Of a stretch of DNA of 64,000 bases, positions 26,820-35,120 are shown piece by piece. Position 1 is the stretch's first letter, and the number at the start of each line of letters is the position of its first letter. The DNA lies in assembly GCF_024207115.1 (NCBI RefSeq), contig NZ_CP100128.1, forward strand, positions 3,534,001-3,598,000. The letters are read 5' to 3'. The position numbers and the translations under genes were made by a program. This DNA is from Chromobacterium sp. IIBBL 290-4. GTDB taxonomy: Bacteria > Pseudomonadota > Gammaproteobacteria > Burkholderiales > Chromobacteriaceae. The notes under the pieces are model-generated. The model did not search any database. It saw only the letters and a list, made by a program, of their open reading frames with translations, and was not told where the DNA came from.

Positions 26820-27253
26820 ATCAAGCCATCGATCAACTGAACCTGCTGCTGCAGCTGCGCGAACGCGACGGCGAAAAACTGGAAGCCGAATTGGCGGCCA
26901 AACGGCGGCTGCAGGAACGCTATCGCCGCAATATCGAGCGGCTGGACGAGTTGTCGTCCGCCAGCGGCGCCAGCGGCGCGGCCCCGCATCCGGCGCTGGC
27001 GCTCAACTGCGCCGATTACAAGCGCCATCTGCAAGGCTTGCGCCAGTCGCAGCAGCAAGACATGCAACTGGCGGCGGCCGATGCCGAAATCAGCCGCCAG
27101 CGGCTTCAGACCGCGCGTTGCCGCGAAGAGCAGGCGCGGAGGCTGCGCGACGAAAAGCTCGCGGAGTGGCGCGAAACCGCGGCGCGAGGCGAGCAAAAAC
27201 GCAGCGACGAAGCCGCCGGGCAGGTTTGGCTGAGAGGGCGCGGCGGATGGTGA
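26816..27253 (+). CDS. fliJ: FliJ, export chaperone-escort/ATPase stalk
   Basis: 145 residues, mostly charged and predicted coiled coil (LLLQLRERDGEKLEAELAAKRRLQERYRR, long second helix to the end). Position directly after fliI and the coiled-coil pattern identify it as FliJ, the gamma-like stalk of the FliI hexamer. Confidence 0.85.
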   Translation: MNQAIDQLNLLLQLRERDGEKLEAELAAKRRLQERYRRNIERLDELSSASGASGAAPHPALALNCADYKRHLQGLRQSQQQDMQLAAADAEISRQRLQTARCREEQARRLRDEKLAEWRETAARGEQKRSDEAAGQVWLRGRGGW

Positions 27254-27332
27254 AAATTCACGTTGTTTCAGCGCGGCCCGCTTCCGGTCGCCTGTTAACT
27301 GCATTACCGGCAGCCGACAAGGAAAGAGCGCA

Positions 27333-28682
27333 ATGGGAATAGATTTCAACGCGATGCCGCCCAGCACCTGGGCGGACAACCTGGCCCGCAACAGCCTGGG
27401 CAATCTGCAAAAGCAGCTGGATACCCAGACCAAGGCGGCGAAGGCGCGCGGCGACGCGCTGGGCCAATTGCAGAAGGCGCTGCAGGACTACAAAGGCAGC
27501 TTGACCTCCTTGACCGGCAAGAAAAGCCTGTCGGCGATGAGCGCCACCGCCACGCCGGACGGCGCGGCCACGGTAAGCGCCAAGGGCAATGCCCAGGCCG
27601 GCAATTACAGCGTCTTCGTCGAGCAGCTGGCCAGCTCGCAGCAATTGCTGATGGGCGAGCTCGCCAGCGCGACGGCCAAGGCCGGCGATAAATTCACCAT
27701 CAAGCTGGCCGGCGGCGACAGCTTCACTGTGGCGCTGGATGGCGTGGACAAGGACGGCGACGGCAAGCTGACGCCCAGCGAGCTGGCGCTGGCGATCAAC
27801 CGCGCCGACGGCAACGCCGGCAAGGTCAACGCCATGGTGCTTACCAATAACGGCGTCAGCCAGCTGGTGCTGTCGGCGGGCAAGAGCGGAGAGAAAAACG
27901 CGATTTCTCTGGATCTGGGCGGCGTGACTGACGCGGGCTTGAAGGCCGGCCTGTCTGCGCCCAAGGAGCTGAGCAAGGCGCAAGACGCCATCGCCTGGAT
28001 GGGCGGCAAGGGCGCGGGCGTGCGTCTGCAGCAGGGCTCCAATACCTTCGACAACATCGAGGGCGTCAGCTTCACCGTCAACAAGCTGAGCAAGGACGGC
28101 GATCCGCCGCTGCAATTGTCCATCGGCCGCAGCGACAGCGACACCAACGCCAACGTGCAGTCCTTCGTCGACGCCTACAACAAGATTTACAAGGCGATTT
28201 CCGATCTGTCGCAGCCGGGCTCCAGCGGCAAGCCCGGCGCGGCCTTCGCCGACGACTCCAGCGTGCGCGCGCTCAAGAGCCAGCTCAACACCATTCTGCG
28301 CCAGTCCTACGACGGGATCACCCTTGGCAAATTGGGCATCAGCGCCAGCCGCGACGGCACGCTGACGCTGGACAGCAAGAAATTGGGCGAGACGCTGAAG
28401 GCGGCCCCGGACGCCTTGGACCGCTATTTCAACGGCGCGGGCCAGGACGGCGCGCTCAAGCAGAGCAGCGACTATCTCGACAAGTGGCTGAATTACAGCA
28501 ATGGCCTGCTCAAGCAGCGGCGCGACAGCGGCGATCGCCAGCAAAAAGACCTGGACCGGCGCCAGGACGCTTTGCAGAAACAGTACGAAGCCACTTACCA
28601 GCGTTATCTGGCGCAGTTCACCAAGCTGCAAAGCATGCAGGACCAGATGACCCAGACGATGGGCATGTTCAATTTCAACTGA
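27333..28682 (+). CDS. fliD: FliD, filament cap (lateral LafB type)
   Basis: 449 residues. The N- and C-terminal coiled-coil ends (LQKQLDTQTKAAKARGDALGQ, and YEATYQRYLAQFTKLQSMQDQM) and the central beta-rich domains fit FliD, which caps the growing filament and folds incoming flagellin. Residues 139-150 spell a canonical EF-hand calcium loop, DKDGDGKLTPSE, which is unusual for a cap protein. Good AAGGAAAGAG ribosome site before 27333. Confidence 0.92.
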   Translation: MGIDFNAMPPSTWADNLARNSLGNLQKQLDTQTKAAKARGDALGQLQKALQDYKGSLTSLTGKKSLSAMSATATPDGAATVSAKGNAQAGNYSVFVEQLASSQQLLMGELASATAKAGDKFTIKLAGGDSFTVALDGVDKDGDGKLTPSELALAINRADGNAGKVNAMVLTNNGVSQLVLSAGKSGEKNAISLDLGGVTDAGLKAGLSAPKELSKAQDAIAWMGGKGAGVRLQQGSNTFDNIEGVSFTVNKLSKDGDPPLQLSIGRSDSDTNANVQSFVDAYNKIYKAISDLSQPGSSGKPGAAFADDSSVRALKSQLNTILRQSYDGITLGKLGISASRDGTLTLDSKKLGETLKAAPDALDRYFNGAGQDGALKQSSDYLDKWLNYSNGLLKQRRDSGDRQQKDLDRRQDALQKQYEATYQRYLAQFTKLQSMQDQMTQTMGMFNFN

Positions 28683-28706
28683 TAGCAGACAAGCAGGATC
28701 AATACC

Positions 28707-29093
28707 GTGGATTACGAAGCCTACCGCAGCTACCACGCGGTCAATCTGGAAGCGCAGACCCATTCGGCCAATCAAGTGGAGCTGGTGCTGGTGCTGTTCG
28801 ACGGCTTGCTGGAGGAAATCGCCCGCGCCCGCGGCCACATCCGCCAGCAGCGCTATGAGCAGAAGGGCGAAAGCATCACCAAGTGCATCAACATCCTCAA
28901 CGGCTTGTCCAGCGCGCTGGATTTCGAGACCGGCGGCGAGGTGGTGGCCAACCTGGCGCGGCTGTACGACTACTGCGCGCACAAGCTGTACCAGGCCAGC
29001 GTGGCTTTGGATGAGGCGGCGCTGGACGAGGCCGAGGCCTTGCTGCTCAAGCTCAAGGGCGGCTGGATGGGCGTGCGGGACCAGCATGCCTAA
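28707..29093 (+). CDS. fliS: FliS, flagellin export chaperone
   Basis: 128 residues starting at a GTG. The YEAYRSYHAVNLEAQTHSANQVELVLVLFDGLLEEI pattern is diagnostic for FliS, which binds the flagellin C-terminus before export. It indicates that a matching lateral flagellin exists elsewhere in the genome. Overlaps the next gene by eight bases. Confidence 0.93.
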   Translation: MDYEAYRSYHAVNLEAQTHSANQVELVLVLFDGLLEEIARARGHIRQQRYEQKGESITKCINILNGLSSALDFETGGEVVANLARLYDYCAHKLYQASVALDEAALDEAEALLLKLKGGWMGVRDQHA

Positions 29094-29373
29094 GCCCGAG
29101 GTGGCGCGCTGGTGCCAGGCGGTCGTCGAAGCCGGCCGCGAGCGGGACTGGGAGGCGCTGTCCGCTCTGGATCTGCGTTTGCGCCGGATGCTGTCCGAAA
29201 GGCTGGCGGAGCTGGACGCGGCGGACCGCGCCGCCTTGTCCGCAGCTTACCGCCAGGCCATGGCCGCCAGCCAGGCCGAACTGGACGCTTTGCAACACCG
29301 GTTGGCCGGCATGGGCGGCCAGCGCGAGGGTCAATTGGCCTACGCGCAATTTTCCGAATGGGAGCAGCAATGA
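29086..29373 (+). CDS. fliT: FliT/LafD-like small export chaperone
   Basis: 95 residues, helical and charged (RLRRMLSERLAELDAADRAALSAAYRQAM). Sequence similarity to FliT cannot be asserted by eye. The call rests on position between fliS and fliK, on size and on helical content, as for lafC/lafD in lateral clusters. Overlaps both neighbours, so it is translated as part of the operon. Confidence 0.6.
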   Translation: MPKPEVARWCQAVVEAGRERDWEALSALDLRLRRMLSERLAELDAADRAALSAAYRQAMAASQAELDALQHRLAGMGGQREGQLAYAQFSEWEQQ

Positions 29374-30401
29374 CGAGAGTGGCTCCGCCGCAAGTGCCGG
29401 CAGCGGCGAACGCGGGCGATGAAGGCGCGGTCGCGGCCGCGCTGGATGATCTTTCCTGGCTGGATGCCGGCGCCGCCGACAATTTCGCCGACGCGCTGCA
29501 GAATGCGCAACCCCGACTGGGCGAGGATGAAACGGCGCCCTTGCCGAACGGCGTTCAGGCCGACGCCGGCTTGGCGCCCGCTGCGCCAGAGGGTCAAGCC
29601 GCCGTTCCGGCCAAGCCGTCTTCGACGGAAGGCGAGGATGAGGAAAGCAAGCCCGCCAAGCCCGTCGACGCGGCGCTGACGCCGGCCTTGCAGCCCGCGC
29701 CGGCTTGGCAACTGCTGCAGGCCATCATGCCGTCTGCGGCGCAGCCTGGCGCGGCGCCCGCCGCCGCGAGCGCAGGCATTGAGGGCCTGTCCGCGCGCGG
29801 CGACGCAGAGGTTTCGCGGACAGCGTCCGCTCCCGCCGATTCGGCGCGACAGGCGCTGACGATGAATTTGAGCGAGCAATTGGCCGCGCTGGCGGATAAG
29901 GATGCGGCGGCGCCGGCATCGCCCGCTCCGGCCATTCTGCCGGCGGCTTTGCGTCTGCCGGAGAGCGGGCAGAAGGCCGAGCCCTTCGCGCTATCCCTGC
30001 CGGCGGCCAAGCCGGAAAGCTGGAGCGGCAAGCTGCAGGCGGCGCTGGGCGAGCGCTTGCAGGTGATGAGCAGCCAGAGCATGGACCGCGCCACCATCCG
30101 GCTGGATCCGCCGGCGCTGGGCACGCTGGAGATCGCCATCCGCCATCAGGCGGGCGCGCTGACGGTGGAGTTCACCGCCTCGCACGGCGAGGTGGTTCGC
30201 CAGCTGCAAAACATCGGCGATGCCTTGCGGCAAGACTTGAACAGCCGCCAGTACACCCAGGTGGCGGTGGAAGTGCGCGAGGGCGCGCTGCCAGGCCAGG
30301 GGCAGGGCGGGCGCCAGGGGCGCGAGCAACAGCAGTCGCAGCCGGGACGCGCCTTGCAATTGGCTGACGAGGCAGAAACCGAATCATTCCGCCTGAGCTA
30401 A
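29370..30401 (+). CDS. fliK: FliK, hook-length control protein (LafE type)
   Basis: 343 residues. The first 240 residues are Ala/Pro-rich, low-complexity and probably extended (the ruler part). The C-terminal domain (residues 235-320: RLQVMSSQSMDRATIRLDPPALGTLEIAIRH-type) is the conserved Flg_hook domain that contacts FlhB to switch substrate class. The start overlaps the previous stop (ATGA). Confidence 0.88.
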   Translation: MTRVAPPQVPAAANAGDEGAVAAALDDLSWLDAGAADNFADALQNAQPRLGEDETAPLPNGVQADAGLAPAAPEGQAAVPAKPSSTEGEDEESKPAKPVDAALTPALQPAPAWQLLQAIMPSAAQPGAAPAAASAGIEGLSARGDAEVSRTASAPADSARQALTMNLSEQLAALADKDAAAPASPAPAILPAALRLPESGQKAEPFALSLPAAKPESWSGKLQAALGERLQVMSSQSMDRATIRLDPPALGTLEIAIRHQAGALTVEFTASHGEVVRQLQNIGDALRQDLNSRQYTQVAVEVREGALPGQGQGGRQGREQQQSQPGRALQLADEAETESFRLS

Positions 30402-30425
30402 GCAGGCGGACGAAAGGATGGATGA

Positions 30426-30860
30426 ATGAAGGGCAGGATCCTGATCGTGGCCGCCGTGGTCGCGGTATTGACGGCGCTGGCGGGCGGCGGCTGGTGGTAT
30501 TACCAAAGCCCGGCGCTGGACGAGCCCATCAAGCCGCAAGCGGTCGATTACCGTTTTGTCAGCCTGGACAAGATCATCGTGATGTTGCGCAGCGAAAGCG
30601 GCGGCGATCCCAAGTATATGGCGGTGGACCTGGTGTTCCGCTCGACGCCGGACAATGAAGCCAAGGTCAAGTCGCAGCTGCCGCTGCTCAAGAGCGTGGC
30701 GGTGCGGGCCTTGTCGCAACTGAGCCGCGAGCGCGCCAACGCCTTGAACATCGACGATTACCAACGCTTGCTGGACAAGGCTTACCTGGGCATTTACCTG
30801 CGCGAGCGCATGGACAGGCCTTTCAGCGAGGTGATGGTCAGCAAGCTGATCATCGAATAA
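30426..30860 (+). CDS. fliL: FliL, stator-associated membrane protein (LafF type)
   Basis: 144 residues. One membrane segment lies at residues 5-25 and the rest is a small periplasmic domain (YRFVSLDKIIVMLRSE to PFSEVMVSKLIIE) typical of FliL, which rings the stator and tunes torque. AAAGGA lies about eight bases before the ATG. Confidence 0.88.
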   Translation: MKGRILIVAAVVAVLTALAGGGWWYYQSPALDEPIKPQAVDYRFVSLDKIIVMLRSESGGDPKYMAVDLVFRSTPDNEAKVKSQLPLLKSVAVRALSQLSRERANALNIDDYQRLLDKAYLGIYLRERMDRPFSEVMVSKLIIE

Positions 30861-30866
30861 ACCGCG

Positions 30867-31562
30867 ATGTACGCCGAAAGCTATTTCCCGGCCGCGCAGG
30901 CCATAGACGAAGCCCGCTGGGTGGCGGAGTACGCGCCGCTGGTGAAGCGCGCGGCGCGCCAGCTGTCCAGCCAGGCCGGCGGCGTGTTCGACCGCGAAGA
31001 CATGGAGCAGATCGGCCTGATGGCCCTGCTGGACTGCCTGCGCCGCTACGGCGGAGAGCCGGACGAACGCTTTGCCGCTTTTGCCGGTTTGCGCATCCGC
31101 GGCGCCATTTTGGATGAGCTCAGGCGGCTGGACTGGCGGCCGCGCTCGGTGAGGCAGGAGGCGCATCGCGCGCGCGACGCCTTGCGCGAATTGCGCCGCA
31201 AGCTGGGCCGCGAGCCGGCCGAGGCTGAGGTGGCGACGCATCTGGGCCTGGATCCCGACGCGTATCGCGAAGCGCTGCTGGCGGAAAACGCCGAGGAGAT
31301 GGCCAGTTTCGACGAGATGGTGGCCGCGGGCGTGGAATTGGCCGGGGAGGGCTCGCCGGAGGCCCGCTTGGAGCGCCTCAGCGTGCTGACGCATGCGCTG
31401 AGCGCGCTGGACTCGCGGGAGCAGACCGTGATCCAGCTGTATTACGAATATGAACTCAGTCTCAAGGAGATCGCGGCGGTGCTGGAATTGACTGAAGCCC
31501 GCATCTGCCAGATCAACAAGAGCGCCCTGAAGAAGATGCAGGCTTGCCTCGCGGCGGCCTGA
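30867..31562 (+). CDS. fliA: Sigma28 factor FliA (LafS type)
   Basis: 231 residues. Region 2 (EYAPLVKRAARQLSSQ, DREDMEQIGLMALLDCLRRY, FAAFAGLRIRGAILDELRRLDW), region 3 and region 4 (LDSREQTVIQLYYEYELSLKEIAAVLELTEARICQI) of an FliA-type sigma factor are complete. It should direct late lateral genes such as flagellin. Its likely anti-sigma, FlgM, is encoded at 34441. Confidence 0.95.
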   Translation: MYAESYFPAAQAIDEARWVAEYAPLVKRAARQLSSQAGGVFDREDMEQIGLMALLDCLRRYGGEPDERFAAFAGLRIRGAILDELRRLDWRPRSVRQEAHRARDALRELRRKLGREPAEAEVATHLGLDPDAYREALLAENAEEMASFDEMVAAGVELAGEGSPEARLERLSVLTHALSALDSREQTVIQLYYEYELSLKEIAAVLELTEARICQINKSALKKMQACLAAA

Positions 31563-31577
31563 ACGAGGAAATCTCCC

Positions 31578-32444
31578 ATGCAGCAATTGTTTGGCATTCT
31601 GATTGTGTTGGTTTGCGTGTTTGGCGGCTTCATGCTGCATGGCGGCGTGTTGTCCATCATCTGGCAGCCCACCGAGTTATTGATCATCTGCGGCGCGGCG
31701 CTGGGCGCCATCGTGCTGGGCAATCCGCCGCATGTGCTGAAAGAGATGGGCGGCCAGATCAAGCGCGTGGTGATGCGCAAGAAGGCCGGCGCCGAATTTC
31801 AGCGCCAGCAGCTCTTGCTGATGTACGAATTGTTGATCACCGCCAGCCGCGGCCTGAAGGCTTTGGACCAGCATGTGGAGGCGCCGCGCCAGAGCGCCTT
31901 GTTCAACCGCTACCCCATGGTGCTGGAGAGTCCCAAGCTGCTGGCTTTCATCGTCGACAACTTCCGCCTGATGGCGATGGGCAAGATTTCCGCGCACGAG
32001 CTGGAAGGGGTGCTGGATCAAGAGCTGGACGCCATCCACGAGCAATTGAGCCAGCCGTCCAAATCGCTGCACAAGATCGCCGAGGCCATGCCCGGCTTCG
32101 GCATTTTGGCGGCGGTGCTGGGCATCGTGATGGCGATGAACACGGTCAGCCAGGGCGCCAGCGCCGGCGAAATCGCCGAAAGCGTGGCGGCGGCGATGGT
32201 GGGCACGTTTATCGGTATTTTCTTTTGCTATGGCGTGTTGGACCCGCTGTCCAATGTGATGCATCTGCAGGTGAAAGAGGAGTTGTCGCACTTCGAATCG
32301 GTGAAGGTGGTGTTGACCACCCATGTGTCCGGCAAGCCGCCGCTGCTGGCCATCGACGCCGGCCGCCGCCTGGTGCAGTTGAACACCAAGCCCAGCTTCT
32401 CGCAGCTGGAGGCGTGGATCAATACGCTGGAAGGAGCGGTTTGA
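31578..32444 (+). CDS. motA: MotA stator protein (LafT type)
   Basis: 288 residues with four membrane segments (two N-terminal; two around AMPGFGILAAVLGIVMAMNTVS and MVGTFIGIFFCYGVLDPLSN). The cytosolic loop between segments 2 and 3 holds the charged residues that face FliG. Length and sequence fit the proton-driven MotA class. Confidence 0.93.
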   Translation: MQQLFGILIVLVCVFGGFMLHGGVLSIIWQPTELLIICGAALGAIVLGNPPHVLKEMGGQIKRVVMRKKAGAEFQRQQLLLMYELLITASRGLKALDQHVEAPRQSALFNRYPMVLESPKLLAFIVDNFRLMAMGKISAHELEGVLDQELDAIHEQLSQPSKSLHKIAEAMPGFGILAAVLGIVMAMNTVSQGASAGEIAESVAAAMVGTFIGIFFCYGVLDPLSNVMHLQVKEELSHFESVKVVLTTHVSGKPPLLAIDAGRRLVQLNTKPSFSQLEAWINTLEGAV

Positions 32445-32448
32445 CGCC

Positions 32449-33432
32449 ATGTCGCCATTGAAAAACAAGAACGAGAACGAGGGCGCGGTCATCAAGCGGG
32501 TGTCGCGCCGCCAGACGGACGAGGGGCATGGCGGCGCCTGGAAAGTGGCGTTCGCCGATTTCGTGTTGGCGCTGATGTGCCTGTTTCTGGTGCTGTGGGT
32601 GCTGGCCGCGCGCGACCAGGAAAATCTGCAGCAGATGTTGAGCACCTCCGGCGGCAATCCTTTGCTGCAGGGCAATGGCAAGCAGATCGACCATCAGGGC
32701 AACCCGCCGGGCAGCCTGATTCCCCGCGAGCCTATTCCCGGCTCCACCGGCAGCCAGGCGGCCAGCCGCTCCGTCGTGCGCAACAGCGACAAGCAAGGCG
32801 TGGATGCGACGGCCGCCGCGCGCCGCAGTTACGACAGCGAAGAGGATCTGCGCAAGCTGGCGGCCGATCTGGCCAAGATGAGCGAGCAGGCCGGGCTTTC
32901 CAGCAATCTGCAGACGGTGATCACGCCCTATGGCTTGCGCATCACCCTGCACGATACCGACCAGCAAGGCATGTTCGAGCGCGGCAGCGCCATCGTGGAG
33001 CCGCGTTTCCGCACGCTGCTGCAGCAGATCGGCTCCATGCTGGGCGAGATCGACAACCGTTTGTTGCTGGTGGGGCATACCGATGCCGCGCAATACCACA
33101 GCGCCGGTTTCGGCGCCTTGTCCAACTGGTCGCTGTCCAGCAGCCGCGCCATGGCTGCGCGCATGCATATGATGCAAGGCGGCTTGGCAGCCGACTCGGT
33201 GCTGCAGGTGGTGGGCATGGCGGAGCGGGCGCCGCTGGATTCGGCCCATCCGCTGGCCGCGGTGAATCGCCGCATCGAACTGTTGGTGCTGACATCCGGA
33301 CAGGCTCAGGCGGTGGTGGCGATGTTCGGCGAGCCGGCCAGCGGCAGCGCCAAGCTGAAAGGTGTTGCGTCCGCGCTACCAAATGCCAAAGAGCTGGACC
33401 TTTTGAGGAAAAATACCATAGGTATTCACTAG
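32449..33432 (+). CDS. motB: MotB stator protein (LafU type)
   Basis: 327 residues. One membrane helix begins after a basic tail and carries the essential proton-binding Asp37 (AFADFVLALMCLFLVLW). An OmpA-like peptidoglycan-binding domain fills the C-terminal half (LLLVGHTDAAQYH, NWSLSSSRAMAARMHM, NRRIELLVL). Last gene of the rightward operon; a terminator follows. Confidence 0.93.
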   Translation: MSPLKNKNENEGAVIKRVSRRQTDEGHGGAWKVAFADFVLALMCLFLVLWVLAARDQENLQQMLSTSGGNPLLQGNGKQIDHQGNPPGSLIPREPIPGSTGSQAASRSVVRNSDKQGVDATAAARRSYDSEEDLRKLAADLAKMSEQAGLSSNLQTVITPYGLRITLHDTDQQGMFERGSAIVEPRFRTLLQQIGSMLGEIDNRLLLVGHTDAAQYHSAGFGALSNWSLSSSRAMAARMHMMQGGLAADSVLQVVGMAERAPLDSAHPLAAVNRRIELLVLTSGQAQAVVAMFGEPASGSAKLKGVASALPNAKELDLLRKNTIGIH

Positions 33433-33461
33433 GTATTTGTTAATATTTTATGTACTAAAAG

Positions 33462-33488
33462 AAACTTTGCATTGCAAGGTTTTTTTTT
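33462..33488 (+). terminator. Rho-independent terminator of the fliE-motB operon
   Basis: AAACTTTGC-ATT-GCAAGGTTT followed by a T-run, 30 bp after the motB stop. Confidence 0.8.
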
Positions 33489-33557
33489 GTGCTTTTTTCA
33501 CATAAATTTTAACCAAAATATTTACAATTCCTCGGCAGTTGATAACAATACGAGCAT

Positions 33558-33573
33558 ATGAGTCAAAACTCAT
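33558..33573. promoter_or_regulatory. Inverted repeat upstream of the Crp/Fnr-like gene
   Basis: ATGAGT-CAAA-ACTCAT is a perfect 6-bp inverted repeat with a four-base gap, about 75 bp before the regulator start at 33647, in an AT-rich region of roughly 150 bp. It could be an operator (perhaps autoregulatory), but it does not match the Crp or Fnr consensus half sites. Confidence 0.3.
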
Positions 33574-33646
33574 GTCACATACAATAAATAATGACATTGA
33601 CAAATTTGCCGTTGTTTGTCTGATATGTCGGGGACGTATTACCACG

Positions 33647-34330
33647 ATGAATCAAGAACAAGTTACTCAGTTGTTGAGGCAGACGCCGTTGTTTGGGCAT
33701 CTGGAAGACGAAGTATTGGCGCAAGTGTTGGAGCAGTGTGAAACCGTCAGGCTGGGCAGAGGTGACCAGCTTTATGCGGAAGGTTCGGCTGCGGAATCAG
33801 TGTATTTGCTGGTGGCGGGCTGCGTGCAATCGCAAGTGGCCGAGTCCGGCAAGAAGTATATTTTGCAGATGGTCATGCCTGGCCAGTTATTGGGGCTGGA
33901 TGCCTATGTCGACGGCGGCGCGAACAGCAGCGCCGCGGTGGCGGACGACGATAGCGCTTTGTTGCGCTTCAGCCGGGAGATGCTGAGTCATTTGTTTGAC
34001 AGCGAGGATGGTTTGCCGGGGTGCCTTGCCGCGCGCAAGCGCTTGATGAGCCATCTGGTAGGCTTGGTGCGCCATGTGACGACGCTGGCGCGTAATCTCG
34101 CGTTGCTGGATGTGTATGGCCGGGTGCGTATCTTGATCAATCAGATGTTGATCGAGCAGGATGGCGTGTTGATCCTGCGGAAGCAGCTGACGCAGCAAGA
34201 GATCGCCGATCAGATCGGCTCCTCTCGCGAAATGGTGGCGCGGATACTGAAGGAGCTGGTCTACGGCCACTATATCCGGATGGAAAACCGGCGCATCATC
34301 GTGCTGAAAATGCTGCCGGAAAATTTCTGA
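33647..34330 (+). CDS. Crp/Fnr-family transcription regulator
   Basis: 227 residues. The cyclic-nucleotide-binding beta-barrel fold (LFGHLEDEVLAQVLEQCETVRLGRGDQLYAEG) lies at residues 14-115, a dimer helix follows, and a C-terminal winged HTH lies near residues 181-204 (LTQQEIADQIGSSREMVARIL). No N-terminal Fnr cysteines are seen, so it is not an oxygen-sensing Fnr; the ligand is unknown. The start at 33647 is preferred over the upstream in-frame ATGs, because 33539-33646 is intergenic in composition. It stands alone between the motB terminator and its own terminator, inside the lateral flagellar locus. Confidence 0.82.
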   Translation: MNQEQVTQLLRQTPLFGHLEDEVLAQVLEQCETVRLGRGDQLYAEGSAAESVYLLVAGCVQSQVAESGKKYILQMVMPGQLLGLDAYVDGGANSSAAVADDDSALLRFSREMLSHLFDSEDGLPGCLAARKRLMSHLVGLVRHVTTLARNLALLDVYGRVRILINQMLIEQDGVLILRKQLTQQEIADQIGSSREMVARILKELVYGHYIRMENRRIIVLKMLPENF

Positions 34331-34343
34331 CCGCGTTTTCTGG

Positions 34344-34376
34344 CGGCCCAGCCCTCATGGCTGGGCCGTTTGCATT
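34344..34376 (+). terminator. Rho-independent terminator after the Crp/Fnr-like gene
   Basis: CGGCCCAGCC-CTCAT-GGCTGGGCCG followed by TTTGCATTT, 13 bp after the stop. Confidence 0.8.
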
Positions 34377-34440
34377 TAAGTTTGGCGGCGCGGCGTCGCC
34401 TTGTTAAGGCATCAGGCCAATACTTTCTAAGAGCGGATAG

Positions 34441-34695
34441 ATGCAAGTCACTCAAATTTCTTCCTGGCGGACGGATCAGGCTGCGGCAGCCAAGCTGGAG
34501 CGCGGCGCGGGCAAAGCGCCGGCAACGGTCCGCGAGGCGGCCGCGGCGGCATCGTTGGCTGCGCCGATTCAAAGCCTGCCGGAAATCGATCTGGACAAGG
34601 TGGAGTCTGTGCGCGCCGCGCTGGCGCGGGGCGAAGTGCGTTTCGACGCCGAGCGCCTGGCCGGCCTGATCGAGCAATATCACGGCGGACGCTGA
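34441..34695 (+). CDS. flgM: FlgM, anti-sigma28 factor
   Basis: 84 residues, disordered at the N-terminus. The C-terminal part (IDLDKVESVRAALARGEVRFDAERLAGLIEQY) is the conserved FlgM sigma-binding segment (DxxKVxxIKxAIxxGxYxIDxxKIAxxLL-like). It should hold the LafS-type sigma in check until hook completion. The stop overlaps the flgN start (TGATG). Confidence 0.88.
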   Translation: MQVTQISSWRTDQAAAAKLERGAGKAPATVREAAAAASLAAPIQSLPEIDLDKVESVRAALARGEVRFDAERLAGLIEQYHGGR

Positions 34696-35120
34696 TGGAG
34701 CGCAAGGCGTGGCTGCAGAGCTTGTTCGTCACGGTGGGCGACGATTTGGCCGACTATCCCAAGTTGGCGTCTTTGCTGGAGCGGCAATTCCAGGCCGCGC
34801 TGGCGCATGACGCGGCCGCGCTTTCCGCTTGCGCGGCGGAAATAAGCGAGCTGTGCGACGCGTTGGAAGATCGCCGGCGCGAGCGCTTGCGGGTGGTGGA
34901 GCGTTTGTGCCCGCCTGGCGCGCCGCTGGCGGTGGAGGCTGCGTTGGCGGGTTTGCCTGAGGCGTTGCGCGAGAGGGGGTTGACGCATTGGTCGCGTTTG
35001 CGCCAATGGATTGCCGATTGCCGCGATTTGAACCTGCGCAACGGCGAGTTGCTGCAGCGCCGGCGCGAGGCCTTGAGCAGGGTGTTGGAGGGGGAGCGCG
35101 ATGTTTACGTCCCGCAATGA
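34695..35120 (+). CDS. flgN: FlgN, hook-filament junction chaperone
   Basis: 141 residues, helical, with long amphipathic stretches (LASLLERQFQAALAHDAAALSACAAEISELCDALEDRRRERL, then LRNGELLQRRREALSRVL). It follows flgM directly as in most flagellar clusters. FlgN carries FlgK and FlgL to the export gate; those two genes are not in this window. Confidence 0.82.
   Translation: MERKAWLQSLFVTVGDDLADYPKLASLLERQFQAALAHDAAALSACAAEISELCDALEDRRRERLRVVERLCPPGAPLAVEAALAGLPEALRERGLTHWSRLRQWIADCRDLNLRNGELLQRRREALSRVLEGERDVYVPQ

Noticed and set aside
27298-27320. GCCGACAA as a sigma28 -10 box before fliD
   Set aside because: A start point from this box would fall inside the ribosome site of fliD, and the -35 box is poor.
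27258-29087. 609-codon open frame on the minus strand
   Set aside because: Antisense to fliD and fliS. The composition is typical of a shadow and no family is visible.
30867-31562. The sigma factor as a general stress sigma
   Set aside because: Length, region 2 and 4 sequences and position between fliL and motA fit FliA. RpoS would be about 100 residues longer.
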